Positions 1 to 9,043 of a DNA stretch of 64,000 nucleotides are shown in pieces. The position numbers were made by a program, and so were the translations under genes. The stretch's first letter is position 1; the number at the start of each line of letters is the position of its first letter. Source of the stretch: Maribacter zhoushanensis (GTDB lineage: Bacteria > Bacteroidota > Bacteroidia > Flavobacteriales > Flavobacteriaceae); the NCBI RefSeq assembly GCF_029350975.1, contig NZ_JARKMR010000004.1:80754-144753 (forward strand), written 5' to 3'. The notes under the pieces are model-generated. The model saw nothing but the letters and a program-made list of their open reading frames with translations, ran no database searches and had not been told where the DNA came from.

Positions 1-665
1 ACTTTGTTTACATGAAAACCATTAAAGGCCCAGAAAAAGTCGATGTTATATACAGAAGAATTGATGATCAGTTTATTGACCCCTTAGAATTCAACCCAGA
101 TTCCGTTCTTGGTGTACCAGGTCTTTTTGCTGCATACAAAAAAGGTAATGTCACTTTAGCCAATGCGCCAGGTACAGGTGTAGCAGATGATAAGGCGGTA
201 TACACTTATATGCCACAAATCATTAAATACTATTTAGACCAGGAGCCTATTCTAAACAATGTACACACCTACCATTGCAGTAGACCAGACGAGTTAAAAT
301 ATGTTTTAGAACACATACACGAACTGGTTATTAAACCGGTTGACGAAGCAGGTGGCTATGGCATCTCTATTGGCAACAGACTAAGTAAACAAGAAATAGA
401 AAAAGTAAAAGCCGAAGTTAAGGCAAGCCCAAGGAAATATGTTGCCCAGCCTATAATGTCATTATCAGTACACCCTACATACATAGACGACACAGAATCA
501 TTTGAACAACGTCACGTAGATTTAAGAACATTTACTGTTCTAGGAAAGGACAAAGAGTTTGTTCTAAAAGGAGGATTGACACGTGTAGCGCTGAAAAAGG
601 GAAATTTAATTGTTAATTCTTCTCAAGGAGGAGGATCAAAAGATACCTGGGTATTAAAAAAATAA
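1..665 (+). CDS. Circularly permuted ATP-grasp protein (C-terminal part, cut by window edge)
   Basis: The frame is already open at the left edge (codons for F-V-Y precede the first ATG at 12), so this is the C-terminal part of a longer protein; family members are usually about twice this length. Visible family motifs are [10 protein letters not shown], the VAQP segment, DLRTFTVLG and a final [10 protein letters not shown]. These belong to the circularly permuted ATP-grasp (DUF404/DUF407) family, predicted to form amide or peptide bonds using ATP. The alpha-E gene starts 10 bases after the stop and a transglutaminase follows, which is the known conserved partner set. The substrate is unknown. 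Family assignment is firm; function is inferred from the family. Confidence 0.88.
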   Translation, partial: FVYMKTIKGPEKVDVIYRRIDDQFIDPLEFNPDSVLGVPGLFAAYKKGNVTLANAPGTGVADDKAVYTYMPQIIKYYLDQEPILNNVHTYHCSRPDELKYVLEHIHELVIKPVDEAGGYGISIGNRLSKQEIEKVKAEVKASPRKYVAQPIMSLSVHPTYIDDTESFEQRHVDLRTFTVLGKDKEFVLKGGLTRVALKKGNLIVNSSQGGGSKDTWVLKK

Positions 666-674
666 AGAAATTAT

Positions 675-1622
675 ATGTTAGCAAGAGTTGCCAATAATCT
701 ATTTTGGATGGGACGTTATATTGAGCGTTCTGAACATGTAGCAAGATATTTAAATGTAAACTATTTCTCTTCTTTAGATGCACCTAATCTAAAATCTCAA
801 GATCGCCAATTTGTATTGCGATCAATGTTATTTATGGTAGGTGACCCTGAAAAAGATTTAGATAAATTTTTAAAAGAAGAAGACGTACTTTATCAGATTG
901 GTTTAGATCCATCTTATAGTTCTTCTATAATCAACAACATAAAATTTGCAAGGGAAAATGCCAACAGTGCAAGAGATTTAATCTCTACAGAATTGTACGA
1001 GGCAATCAACAAGTTTTATCACTTCGTCATCAACTACCCAAAAGAAATTTTTGTAAAAAATGGTCTTCATGATTTCACTACAAACGTAGCTGAAATGACA
1101 GATATACTTAGGGGTAAAATACGTGGCACTCTCTTACATGATGCCACCTACGCTATAATTTCAATGGGTATCAATATTGAAAGAGCCACCCAAATCACTA
1201 GAATGATCAATGCTAAATATAATGATGCATTACTTTCTCAAGGAGGAGAGAACGATAAATTCAGAAAAAGTTTTGAGTGGACTACCCTTTTAAAATGTGC
1301 GGAGTCTTATGATATGATGCGTAGATTTTACAAAAAAACACCTACCAGTATTACAACATTAGAATTTTTGATTCTAAACCCTAACTGCCCAAGATCGGTA
1401 ATGAACTCATTAAACCAAGTAAATAGGCATGTAAAAATGCTTAATCCAGAAAAGAGATATAACAAAGATTCTACCGCTTTCTTAATAGGCAGGGTACGAT
1501 CTGAATATGAGTTTAAATATATTGAGGAAATAGATGAGGACATTAAATCATTTATTGAAGATATTCTAAAAAGTCTAGTAGATATTAGCGACAAAGTAGA
1601 CGAAGAGTTTTTTAACTATTAG
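675..1622 (+). CDS. Alpha-E domain protein (DUF403)
   Basis: A 315-residue all-helical protein opening with the typical LARVANNLFWMGRYIERSE segment of the alpha-E (DUF403) family. It has no signal peptide or membrane segment, so it is probably cytoplasmic. It starts 10 bases after the ATP-grasp gene and is followed 28 bases later by a transglutaminase. Alpha-E proteins are almost always encoded with a circularly permuted ATP-grasp enzyme and are thought to work with it in making or attaching a peptide-like product; no reaction has been assigned to alpha-E itself as far as I know. Length is normal and the frame is intact. Confidence 0.88.
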   Translation: MLARVANNLFWMGRYIERSEHVARYLNVNYFSSLDAPNLKSQDRQFVLRSMLFMVGDPEKDLDKFLKEEDVLYQIGLDPSYSSSIINNIKFARENANSARDLISTELYEAINKFYHFVINYPKEIFVKNGLHDFTTNVAEMTDILRGKIRGTLLHDATYAIISMGINIERATQITRMINAKYNDALLSQGGENDKFRKSFEWTTLLKCAESYDMMRRFYKKTPTSITTLEFLILNPNCPRSVMNSLNQVNRHVKMLNPEKRYNKDSTAFLIGRVRSEYEFKYIEEIDEDIKSFIEDILKSLVDISDKVDEEFFNY

Positions 1623-1637
1623 CCCGGTTAAATGAGG

Positions 1638-1645
1638 TATATTTG
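1638..1645 (+). promoter_or_regulatory. Candidate -7 box just before the transglutaminase start
   Basis: TATATTTG matches the Bacteroidota -7 consensus TAnnTTTG and ends 5 bases before the ATG at 1651, so a transcript from here would be nearly leaderless. No convincing TTG -33 element lies 17-23 bases upstream, so this is weak. Confidence 0.25.
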
Positions 1646-1650
1646 CCCTT

Positions 1651-2502
1651 ATGCCGAGAGAATTTGAGATTACCTATAATGCGAAAAATATTTATGATGA
1701 TTGGGTTTATGACGCACATTGGCAATTTTTAATAATTCCGGTTGAGAACGAGAACCAACATGAAGTAGAAATAGAATTCAGTAATTCATTATTTGCCAAT
1801 ACTGAATATTCAATTAATGGTTATGGCTTTAAAACATTAAGAGTTCATCCAAAGAAAAAGTTTAAGGAAATTACTTTTGAAGCTAAATTTAAGTTCTCAA
1901 AAGAAGAGGTAGACCCATATAATTTCAAAATAAATCCGGATATATCTTTAGCATATAATGAACTACATAATTCAGATTTTAAAATTATTCACGAACGCTT
2001 TTTAAAATCTACCCCTTTCACCTCCTTAGAAAACAAACAAGAAGAGCTGTTCAAGTTTGATAATTCTATTTCTATTTTCGATAATCTTGAAGCCTTAAAC
2101 TTATTTATTTTTAAGTACATAAAATTTACCGCAGGTGTAACTGAAGTAGGCACCCCACTAAAACAGATCATAGCTAAGAAAAAAGGAGTTTGCCAAGACT
2201 TCACCCATCTTTTTTGTGCATTGGCACGAAATAATGGTGTACCAACTAGATATGTATCAGGATATCTTGATCAAGACAGCGGCTACGTTGGTGATTCTCA
2301 AATGCATGCGTGGGCAGAAGCCTATATACCAGAAATTGGCTGGAAAGGTTTTGACCCTACCAACAATATTCTTGCCAATACCAACCACATAAAGGTTTGT
2401 TATGGTAAAGACTATAATGATTGCGCTCCCCTCAAAGGAATAATTCATTCACAGGGCAGGAACAAGACCATACACACGGTAACTGTTGAAAGTCAACAAT
2501 AG
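1651..2502 (+). CDS. Transglutaminase-like cysteine protease family protein
   Basis: A 283-residue protein with a bacterial transglutaminase N-terminal region (about 1-85, beta-rich) and a transglutaminase-like core. The catalytic triad is visible: Cys in GVCQDFTH (about residue 181), His in QMHAWAEAY and Asp in GFDPTNN. There is no signal peptide. It is the third gene of the ATP-grasp/alpha-E/transglutaminase set, and its core is expected to cleave or transfer amide bonds, perhaps processing or hydrolysing the product of the ATP-grasp enzyme. This role is inferred from context. The 28-base gap upstream contains a -7-like box, so it might also be transcribed on its own. Confidence 0.87.
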   Translation: MPREFEITYNAKNIYDDWVYDAHWQFLIIPVENENQHEVEIEFSNSLFANTEYSINGYGFKTLRVHPKKKFKEITFEAKFKFSKEEVDPYNFKINPDISLAYNELHNSDFKIIHERFLKSTPFTSLENKQEELFKFDNSISIFDNLEALNLFIFKYIKFTAGVTEVGTPLKQIIAKKKGVCQDFTHLFCALARNNGVPTRYVSGYLDQDSGYVGDSQMHAWAEAYIPEIGWKGFDPTNNILANTNHIKVCYGKDYNDCAPLKGIIHSQGRNKTIHTVTVESQQ

Positions 2503-2566
2503 GTATTCTAAAATATCTACCATCATTATTTAAAAGAGTATTATTTTTACCCAAAAATAAAATTGT

Positions 2567-3668
2567 ATGAACATAAGTACAGACCACTACAAAGGTCTTT
2601 TAGATCGCCTTGGTGCGTTAAGGAGGTATCTTTGACATTGATGCCAAATTAATAGAAATAGAAAACGAACAAGAGAAAACCTTGGCTCCTGATTTTTGGG
2701 ATAATCCACAAGAAGCACAGGCTCATATGAAGTTTATCCAATCAAAAAAACAATGGGTAGATGATTATGATGCGGCACAACTATTGGTAGCAGATTTAGA
2801 GGTATTAATTGAATTTCAACAAGAAGGTGAAGTTTCTGAAGAAGAAGTGGAACGCCAATATGAAAAGGCAATTAATACCCTTGAAAAAATGGAGTTCAAG
2901 AATATGCTTTCTGAAGAAGGTGATGAACTACCAGCTGTATTACAAATAACTGCGGGTGCCGGTGGTACTGAAAGTTGCGATTGGGCAGCTATGCTTATGC
3001 GTATGTATATGATGTGGGTAGAAAAGAATGGTTATAAAATTAAAGAATTAAACTACCAAGAAGGTGATGTAGCCGGTATTAAAACCGTAACATTAGAAAT
3101 TGATGGCGAGTATGCCTTTGGTTGGTTAAAAGGCGAAAATGGCGTCCACAGACTGGTACGTATTTCTCCGTTTGATAGTAATGCCAAGAGACACACCTCA
3201 TTCGCATCTGTGTATGTATACCCTCTAGTAGATGATAGCATAGAGGTAGATGTCAATCCTGCAGATATAACTATTACAACAGCTAGATCCAGTGGTGCCG
3301 GTGGACAAAATGTGAATAAAGTAGAAACTAAAGTTCAATTGACCCACTACCCTACCGGTATACAAATTTCATGTTCAGATAGTAGAAGTCAACATGATAA
3401 TAGAGCCACGGCAATGAAAATGCTAAAGTCTCAATTGTACGAGATAGAACTTCGCAAGAAAATGGAAGCGCGGCAAGAAATTGAATCTTCTAAAATGAAG
3501 ATTGAATGGGGCTCTCAGATTAGAAACTATGTTATGCATCCTTACAAATTGGTAAAAGATGTAAGAACAGGTCAAGAAACAGGTAATGTCGACAATGTTA
3601 TGGATGGCGATATAGACCAATTTCTTAAAGCCTATCTAATGATGATGGGACAAAAAGATGAAGAATAA
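2567..3668 (+). CDS. prfB: Peptide chain release factor 2, programmed +1 frameshift
   Basis: Release factor 2 recognises UGA and UAA stop codons. The gene is split: ATG at 2567 begins a 22-codon frame ending at TGA 2633-2635, and the main frame (from GAC at 2634) runs to 3668, giving about 366 residues. The join is the classical signal: AGGAGG (2621-2626), TAT, CTT, TGA, C. The main frame has the SPF tripeptide anticodon (ISPFDSN) and the GGQ catalytic motif (GAGGQNVNK). Low RF2 favours the +1 slip, so the protein regulates itself. A gene call starting at the in-frame TTG (2682) would miss the N-terminus. Confidence 0.96.
2618..2636 (+). promoter_or_regulatory. prfB +1 frameshift site
   Basis: AGGAGG at 2621-2626, then TAT CTT TGA C. 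Slippage of the tRNA from CTT to TTT reads GAC and continues in the downstream frame. The spacing equals the canonical bacterial site; the canonical stimulatory hexamer is AGGGGG, here AGGAGG. Confidence 0.93.
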
Positions 3669-3671
3669 AAC

Positions 3672-3713
3672 AGATATCCTTATTTATCTTTTTTTAGATG
3701 AATAGGGATATCT
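3672..3713 (+). terminator. Long hairpin between prfB and the ArsC-like gene
   Basis: Arms 3672-3689 and 3696-3713 pair over 18 bases (two G-U pairs) around a loop of T residues. It begins 4 bases after the prfB stop. No T-run follows the right arm, so it may be a terminator of unusual form or an RNA-stabilising stem. Confidence 0.55.
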
Positions 3714-3733
3714 ATTAGTTAAAATAAATTGTA

Positions 3734-4078
3734 ATGATTAAAATATATCACAATTCTAGATGTAGTAAATCTAGGGAAGGACTTAAAGTACTTGAAAATT
3801 CTGGCAAGAAGTTTGAAGTAGTAAAATATTTAGAAGACATACCAACTAAAGATGAGTTAAGAAACATCATAAGTTGTTTAGGAATTAAGCCTATTAATTT
3901 AGTACGAAAGTCTGAAGCAATCTGGAAAGAAAAATTTAAGCATTTACCACTAAATGATGAAGAATTATTAGATGCAATGATTGCTTATCCAAAATTAATA
4001 GAAAGACCTATTGTAATTAATGGAAATAGTGCAGTTATAGGTAGACCTGCTTCTAACATAGATTCATTGTTAAAATAG
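3734..4078 (+). CDS. ArsC/Spx-family thioredoxin-fold reductase (arsenate reductase-like)
   Basis: A 114-residue protein of normal ArsC length. The N-terminal IYHNSRCSKSREGLKVL has the single redox cysteine of glutaredoxin-coupled arsenate reductases (CxxS arrangement, Cys10). The C-terminal ERPIVINGNSAVIGRP segment is the family's conserved Arg-Pro region, including the cis-proline motif. It may reduce arsenate or act as a general thiol oxidoreductase of the YffB type; no arsR or efflux gene is nearby, so an arsenic role is not supported by context. It stands alone between prfB and a secreted protein on the same strand. Confidence 0.82.
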   Translation: MIKIYHNSRCSKSREGLKVLENSGKKFEVVKYLEDIPTKDELRNIISCLGIKPINLVRKSEAIWKEKFKHLPLNDEELLDAMIAYPKLIERPIVINGNSAVIGRPASNIDSLLK

Positions 4079-4165
4079 AATTCACTATAATTGCTCAGGT
4101 AATTATCTTAACAAACAATTAACCATTTTCAGTTAAACCATAGTATAACTTTATAATCTAAACAC

Positions 4166-4675
4166 ATGAAAAAAGTAATAAAATGTAGCAGCCTAAAAGT
4201 ATTGGCACTGCTATTAATTCTATTAGGAAGTTCTGAAATTTATGCGCAATACGGTTATGGTAATAACGGTTATGGGTCACGTGGCGGTTATGGTTATGGC
4301 AGACAAAGAAGTTCAATACCACAAGCTCAGACACCAGCAGAAGCACCAAAACCTAAAACCGCAGAAGAATTGGTTGATGGCGAAATGCCTAGAATAACCG
4401 AGGCGCTTGCACTAAATGAATTTGAACAGGCTGTATTAAGTTCTGTTTTAAAGAAATATGTTCAAGAGCGTATAGAAGCTCAAATATTGAAGCTTCCGCC
4501 AGAAAAAATGGCTGAGGTTTATGAGAATATTACAAAAAGGCAAGACGAAGAATTAAAAGCAGGTTTGCCATTAGAAAAGTATGAAGCTTTTGTTGCACTA
4601 CAAAAAGATGGTGTTTCAAAAACTTTAAAGAAGAATAAAAAGAAGAAAAAACGAAAGAAATCTAAAACCGACTAA
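4166..4675 (+). CDS. Secreted Gly/Tyr-rich protein with polylysine tail
   Basis: A 169-residue protein of unknown function. Residues 1-28 form a signal peptide ending near IYAQ. Next come a glycine/tyrosine-rich stretch (about 29-48), a proline/alanine linker, and a helical region (about 66-150) beginning AEELVDGEMPRITEAL. The C-terminus is very basic (KKNKKKKKRKKSKTD). The stop codon is immediately followed by the ATG of a TonB-dependent receptor, so the two are almost certainly co-transcribed. Membrane, surface or nucleic-acid contact by the basic tail is speculation. A catalytic motif was not seen. Confidence 0.72.
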   Translation: MKKVIKCSSLKVLALLLILLGSSEIYAQYGYGNNGYGSRGGYGYGRQRSSIPQAQTPAEAPKPKTAEELVDGEMPRITEALALNEFEQAVLSSVLKKYVQERIEAQILKLPPEKMAEVYENITKRQDEELKAGLPLEKYEAFVALQKDGVSKTLKKNKKKKKRKKSKTD

Positions 4676-7168
4676 ATGAAACAACTTTTCCCTTTACTCC
4701 TACTCCTAGTACTATCATTCAATTACACACATAGTCAAAGACCGGGAGGAGACCGGGAAAGAGGTCCAATTGTCATTACAGGTAAGGTCTTGGACAAAGA
4801 TAATAACTTACCTTTAGAATATGCCACACTAGTACTACAAAGTGTTGCCAACCCAGATCAAATTACCGGTGGTATAACGGATATAGATGGAAATTTTAAG
4901 GTTGAGGCATCACCAGGTAAGTATAATATATCCATTGAATATATATCTTACAAAACGTATAAACTACCAAATCAAACTTTAAGAAAATCAACAGACTTAG
5001 GTACCATTAAACTTGCCTTAGATGTAGCCCAATTAGAAGCTGTAGAAGTAGTTGGTGAAAAGACAACTGTAGAAGTTCGTCTAGACAAAAAGATTTATAA
5101 TATTGGTAAAGACTTAACCAATAGTGGTGCAACCATTACCGATGCCCTTAATAATGTACCATCTGTTGATGTAGATGTTGAAGGTGCTATAAGTTTAAGA
5201 GGTAATGAGAATGTTAGAATACTAATTAATGGCAAACCATCTGCTTTAGCAGGTTTTGGTTCTACTGACGCACTAACCCAACTTCCTGCAGATGCTATTG
5301 AAAAGGTTGAGGTTATTACAAGTCCATCTGCAAGATATGATGCAGAAGGTACAGCGGGTATTTTGAACATTGTTCTTAAAAAAGAAAAAACATTAGGTTT
5401 TAATGGCTCAGTAAATACAACCATAGGTTACCCTGTTAATAGTGGTATATCTGTCAATGCAAATTTACGAACAGATAAATTCAATTTATTCAACACCACA
5501 GGTTATAGCTACAGAGACGCACCAGGTAATGCATTTTACGACAACACTTATTCTTCTGGTACTTATGACAGAATTATAGAGGACAGAGAGTATAATAGAT
5601 TAAGAAAGGGATTCAATACCAACTTAGGGTTAGAATATTTCTTGACCGAATCATCATCTATTACCGGTAGTGTTTTCTATAGAACTTCTAAAAGCGAAGA
5701 TGAAACAGGCAATACAAACCAGAGGTTCATAAACAGCTCTTTAGACAGCGAAACGTTTAGAAGTGAAGATGAAAATGAAGATGATAACAACTATCAATTC
5801 TCTTTAAATTATGTAAATGATTTAGATGACAATGGACAAAAACTAACAGTAGACCTTCAATATTCTAAAGGAGAAGAAGAAAAGTTTAATCTCATTCAAG
5901 AGAACAATACATTGCCTAATGATGATTTAATCGTTTTGGAAAATGTATACGAGGAAGAAACCGACAACGAATATTTAATTCAAGCAGATTATGTACTACC
6001 AATGGGTGACGCTCAATTTGAAATTGGCTACAGAGGAACTTTTGAAGAAACAGGTACTGACTATCGCTTAGATTCCCTAAACCAAGCAACAGGTTTATTT
6101 GATATCAACGAAGACCTTACCAACCTATTTACTTATACTGAAAACGTAAATGCATTATATACACAGTATGGTAACAAATTTGGTAAATTTTCTTTCCTAT
6201 TAGGATTACGATTAGAAAACACGCAATTGAAAGGTGAACTGTCTTCGTTATATGACACTAGTGAATTAGAAGATCAATTAGGCGTTGATGTAGAAGCTAA
6301 TTTCGATAATAATTATTTAGGCTTGTTCCCAACAGTGAATTTCATTTATGAGTTAGCTGAAAATGAAAATATTTCTTTAGGTTATAACAGAAGAATAAAT
6401 AGACCTAGAGGTAGATTTGTAAATCCTTTTCCATCTAGATCTAGTAGAACAAATATTTTTCAAGGTAACCCAAATTTAAATCCGGCATTTTCAAATGCTT
6501 TTGATTTAGGTTATTTGAAAAGATGGGACAAAATAACCTTAACTTCTTCCATTTACTATCAAAGAGAAACCGACTCTTTTGAGCGTGTTCAAGAAGAAAC
6601 AGGACAAACTACCACTGATGGTATTGAAATTATTAGATCTATTCCTATCAACCTATCTACAAACGATAGAATAGGTGTTGAAGCTGGTGTTTTATATAGT
6701 GCCGCAAAATGGTTGCGATTAAATTCTAGTTTTAACTTCTTTCAATTTTCAACTGAAGGAGACTTTAATGGTGTAGATTATGGCACCACAAATACAAGTT
6801 GGTTTGCTAGATTTAGCTCTAAGGTTTCACTACCAGCCAAAGTAGACTGGCAAACTAATGCATTCTATAGAGGACCATCTTCTACCGCACAAACTGAAAA
6901 CGGTGGTATATTCTCATTGAACCTAGCCTTCAGTAAAGATATTTTAAATGATAACGGTACGCTTTCACTAAATGTAAGTGATTTATTGAACTCTAGAAAA
7001 AGAACATCATATACAGAAACAGAGTTCTTTACATCAGACAGTGAGTTTCAATGGAGACAACGCCAAATAACTATGGGCTTTGTATATCGTTTCAATCAAC
7101 CAAAGGAACGTAACAAAGGTAATAGAGGGGGAAACAACGATGATGACGGAGATGAAATAGAAGGTTAA
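4676..7168 (+). CDS. TonB-dependent receptor / outer-membrane beta-barrel family protein
   Basis: An 830-residue outer-membrane protein. A signal peptide (1-20) is followed by a carboxypeptidase-like regulatory domain (about 32-115, starting ITGKVLDKDN), a plug domain (about 135-235; ALNNVPSVDV, ISLRGNENVRILINGKP and ARYDAEGTAGILNIVLKK are typical) and a long barrel ending near MGFVYRFNQ. An acidic Asp/Gly tail follows the barrel, which is unusual because barrels normally end in an aromatic residue. The substrate is unknown. It is translationally coupled to the preceding secreted protein and ends at a bidirectional terminator. Confidence 0.9.
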   Translation: MKQLFPLLLLLVLSFNYTHSQRPGGDRERGPIVITGKVLDKDNNLPLEYATLVLQSVANPDQITGGITDIDGNFKVEASPGKYNISIEYISYKTYKLPNQTLRKSTDLGTIKLALDVAQLEAVEVVGEKTTVEVRLDKKIYNIGKDLTNSGATITDALNNVPSVDVDVEGAISLRGNENVRILINGKPSALAGFGSTDALTQLPADAIEKVEVITSPSARYDAEGTAGILNIVLKKEKTLGFNGSVNTTIGYPVNSGISVNANLRTDKFNLFNTTGYSYRDAPGNAFYDNTYSSGTYDRIIEDREYNRLRKGFNTNLGLEYFLTESSSITGSVFYRTSKSEDETGNTNQRFINSSLDSETFRSEDENEDDNNYQFSLNYVNDLDDNGQKLTVDLQYSKGEEEKFNLIQENNTLPNDDLIVLENVYEEETDNEYLIQADYVLPMGDAQFEIGYRGTFEETGTDYRLDSLNQATGLFDINEDLTNLFTYTENVNALYTQYGNKFGKFSFLLGLRLENTQLKGELSSLYDTSELEDQLGVDVEANFDNNYLGLFPTVNFIYELAENENISLGYNRRINRPRGRFVNPFPSRSSRTNIFQGNPNLNPAFSNAFDLGYLKRWDKITLTSSIYYQRETDSFERVQEETGQTTTDGIEIIRSIPINLSTNDRIGVEAGVLYSAAKWLRLNSSFNFFQFSTEGDFNGVDYGTTNTSWFARFSSKVSLPAKVDWQTNAFYRGPSSTAQTENGGIFSLNLAFSKDILNDNGTLSLNVSDLLNSRKRTSYTETEFFTSDSEFQWRQRQITMGFVYRFNQPKERNKGNRGGNNDDDGDEIEG

Positions 7169-7186
7169 TATCAAAAAACAAGACAT

Positions 7187-7218
7187 AAAAAAAAGGAGCC
7201 AATTAGCTCCTTTTTTTT
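7187..7218. terminator. Bidirectional Rho-independent terminator
   Basis: GGAGC (7195-7199) pairs with GCTCC (7206-7210) between an A-run and a T-run, serving the receptor gene on plus and the small gene at 7231-7404 on minus. Confidence 0.85.
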
Positions 7219-7230
7219 ATTCTATTATAT

Positions 7231-7404
7231 CTATGCTTCTCTTGCGGCTTTTTTCTTGTCGCGTCTTTCTTTCAATAGCTCCATAATGTTACCACCTAAC
7301 CAGTAAGGGACAACAAATAATAACAAAAACATCATTAGCCAAAAACCTATTGTTAATATGGTTAAAAAAGCTAAAAATCCTAAATATTGGTCAAAATCAA
7401 ACAT
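7231..7404 (-). CDS. Small membrane protein, 57 residues
   Basis: A short frame with ATG at 7404-7402 and TAG at 7233-7231. It encodes MFDFDQYLGFLAFL..., with a hydrophobic stretch of about residues 8-36 (one long or two short membrane segments), then WLGGNIMELLKERRDKKKAAREA, a basic cytoplasmic-type tail. The gene lies between a shared terminator and the fumC promoter region. The hydrophobic-then-basic layout and the terminator on its 3' side support a real gene. Function is unknown. Confidence 0.68.
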   Translation of the reverse strand: MFDFDQYLGFLAFLTILTIGFWLMMFLLLFVVPYWLGGNIMELLKERRDKKKAAREA

Positions 7405-7493
7405 ATCTTCTTACTTATATATGACAAAGATACCATAAACGAATTATTTTTTGCAAACGTTCTGCAAAATTAATTTTACTTTTCGCAACAAAG

Positions 7494-7529
7494 TTGTCAC
7501 AATAAAAATAAATGTAAACCTTATTTTTG
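7494..7529 (+). promoter_or_regulatory. Candidate fumC promoter
   Basis: TATTTTTG at 7522-7529 fits the -7 consensus. The nearest TTG (7494-7496) lies 25 bases upstream, a little far. The predicted 5' leader is about 40 bases. Confidence 0.35.
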
Positions 7530-7576
7530 AGGCTATATTAATAAGTTAACTTAAGATTCATATAAATTATAAGATT

Positions 7577-8977
7577 ATGGAGTTCAGAATCGAAAAAGAT
7601 ACCATGGGTAATGTTGAGGTTCCCAAAGACAAATATTGGGGAGCACAAACAGAACGTTCTAGAAATAATTTCAAAATTGGTCCTTCTGCGTCAATGCCAT
7701 TAGACATTGTTTACGGCTTTGCATATTTAAAAAAATCTGCCGCATACGCCAATTGCGAACTCGGAGTTTTATCTGAAGAAAAAAGAGATTTGATTGCACA
7801 AGTTTGCGATGAAATTTTAGAAGGCAAGCATAATGATCAATTTCCATTGGTCATATGGCAAACAGGTTCTGGTACGCAAAGTAACATGAACGTGAATGAG
7901 GTAGTTGCCAACAGGGCACATGAAATTGCTGGTAAAGTTATAGGTGAGGGTGAAAAAACAATTCAGCCAAATGACGATGTAAACAAATCGCAATCATCAA
8001 ATGACACCTTCCCTACCGGTATGCATATTGCTGCATATAAAAAGATAGTTGAAGTTACCATACCTGGTGTTACGCAATTAAGAGACACACTTCAGAAAAA
8101 ATCTGTTGAATTCAAGAATGTAGTTAAGATAGGCCGTACGCATTTAATGGATGCTACTCCCCTAACCTTAGGTCAAGAATTTTCAGGTTACGTATCTCAA
8201 TTAGACCATGGTTTAAAAGCATTGAAAAATACACTCGCACATTTAAGTGAACTTGCTTTAGGCGGAACGGCAGTAGGTACAGGTTTAAATACACCTGAAG
8301 GGTATGATGTTTTGGTTGCAAAATATATTGCTGATTTCACAGGTTTGCCATTTATAACTGCTGAAAATAAATTTGAAGCCCTTGCTGCTCATGATGCTAT
8401 TGTTGAAAGTCACGGTGCATTGAAGCAATTGGCTGTTTCTCTAAATAAGATTGCCAATGATATTAGAATGATGGCTTCAGGTCCGCGTTCAGGTATTGGA
8501 GAAATCATTATTCCGGCAAATGAGCCAGGTAGTTCCATTATGCCAGGAAAAGTGAATCCTACGCAGTGTGAAGCATTAACTATGGTTTGCGCTCAGGTTA
8601 TGGGCAATGATGTTGCCGTTAGCGTAGGTGGAACCCAAGGACATTATGAATTAAATGTTTTTAAACCTATGATGGCTGCCAACATTTTACAATCGGCACA
8701 ACTAATTGGTGATGCCTGCGTAAGTTTTGAAGAGCACTGCGCTGCCGGTATAGAACCAAATCATGAAGTTATCAAACAACTACTGAATAACTCATTAATG
8801 TTGGTAACTGCTTTAAATACTAAAATAGGGTATTACAAGGCTGCAGAAATAGCTAACACCGCTCACAAAAACGGTACAACTTTAAAAGAAGAAGCCGTTA
8901 ATTTAGGCTATGTATCCGCAGAGGATTATGATGAATGGGTAAAACCTGAAAATATGGTAGGTAGTCTAAAAGACTAA
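7577..8977 (+). CDS. fumC: Fumarate hydratase class II
   Basis: A 466-residue enzyme of normal class II length that interconverts fumarate and malate in the citric acid cycle. It shows the superfamily signature [15 protein letters not shown] (about residues 318-332), the [14 protein letters not shown] segment and the [16 protein letters not shown] segment containing the active-site His. There are no Fe-S cysteines, as expected for an iron-free, oxygen-stable fumarase. It is monocistronic, with a candidate promoter upstream and a strong terminator downstream. Confidence 0.96.
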   Translation: MEFRIEKDTMGNVEVPKDKYWGAQTERSRNNFKIGPSASMPLDIVYGFAYLKKSAAYANCELGVLSEEKRDLIAQVCDEILEGKHNDQFPLVIWQTGSGTQSNMNVNEVVANRAHEIAGKVIGEGEKTIQPNDDVNKSQSSNDTFPTGMHIAAYKKIVEVTIPGVTQLRDTLQKKSVEFKNVVKIGRTHLMDATPLTLGQEFSGYVSQLDHGLKALKNTLAHLSELALGGTAVGTGLNTPEGYDVLVAKYIADFTGLPFITAENKFEALAAHDAIVESHGALKQLAVSLNKIANDIRMMASGPRSGIGEIIIPANEPGSSIMPGKVNPTQCEALTMVCAQVMGNDVAVSVGGTQGHYELNVFKPMMAANILQSAQLIGDACVSFEEHCAAGIEPNHEVIKQLLNNSLMLVTALNTKIGYYKAAEIANTAHKNGTTLKEEAVNLGYVSAEDYDEWVKPENMVGSLKD

Positions 8978-8999
8978 CAACAAACTATAAAAACGAAAA

Positions 9000-9027
9000 A
9001 AGGCGACCAAATTGGTCGCCTTTTTTT
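9000..9027. terminator. Rho-independent terminator between fumC and the convergent gene
   Basis: GGCGACC (9002-9008) pairs with GGTCGCC (9014-9020), flanked by A-run and T-run; it works in both directions. Confidence 0.9.
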
Positions 9028-9043
9028 ATGTAATAAAGTTATC

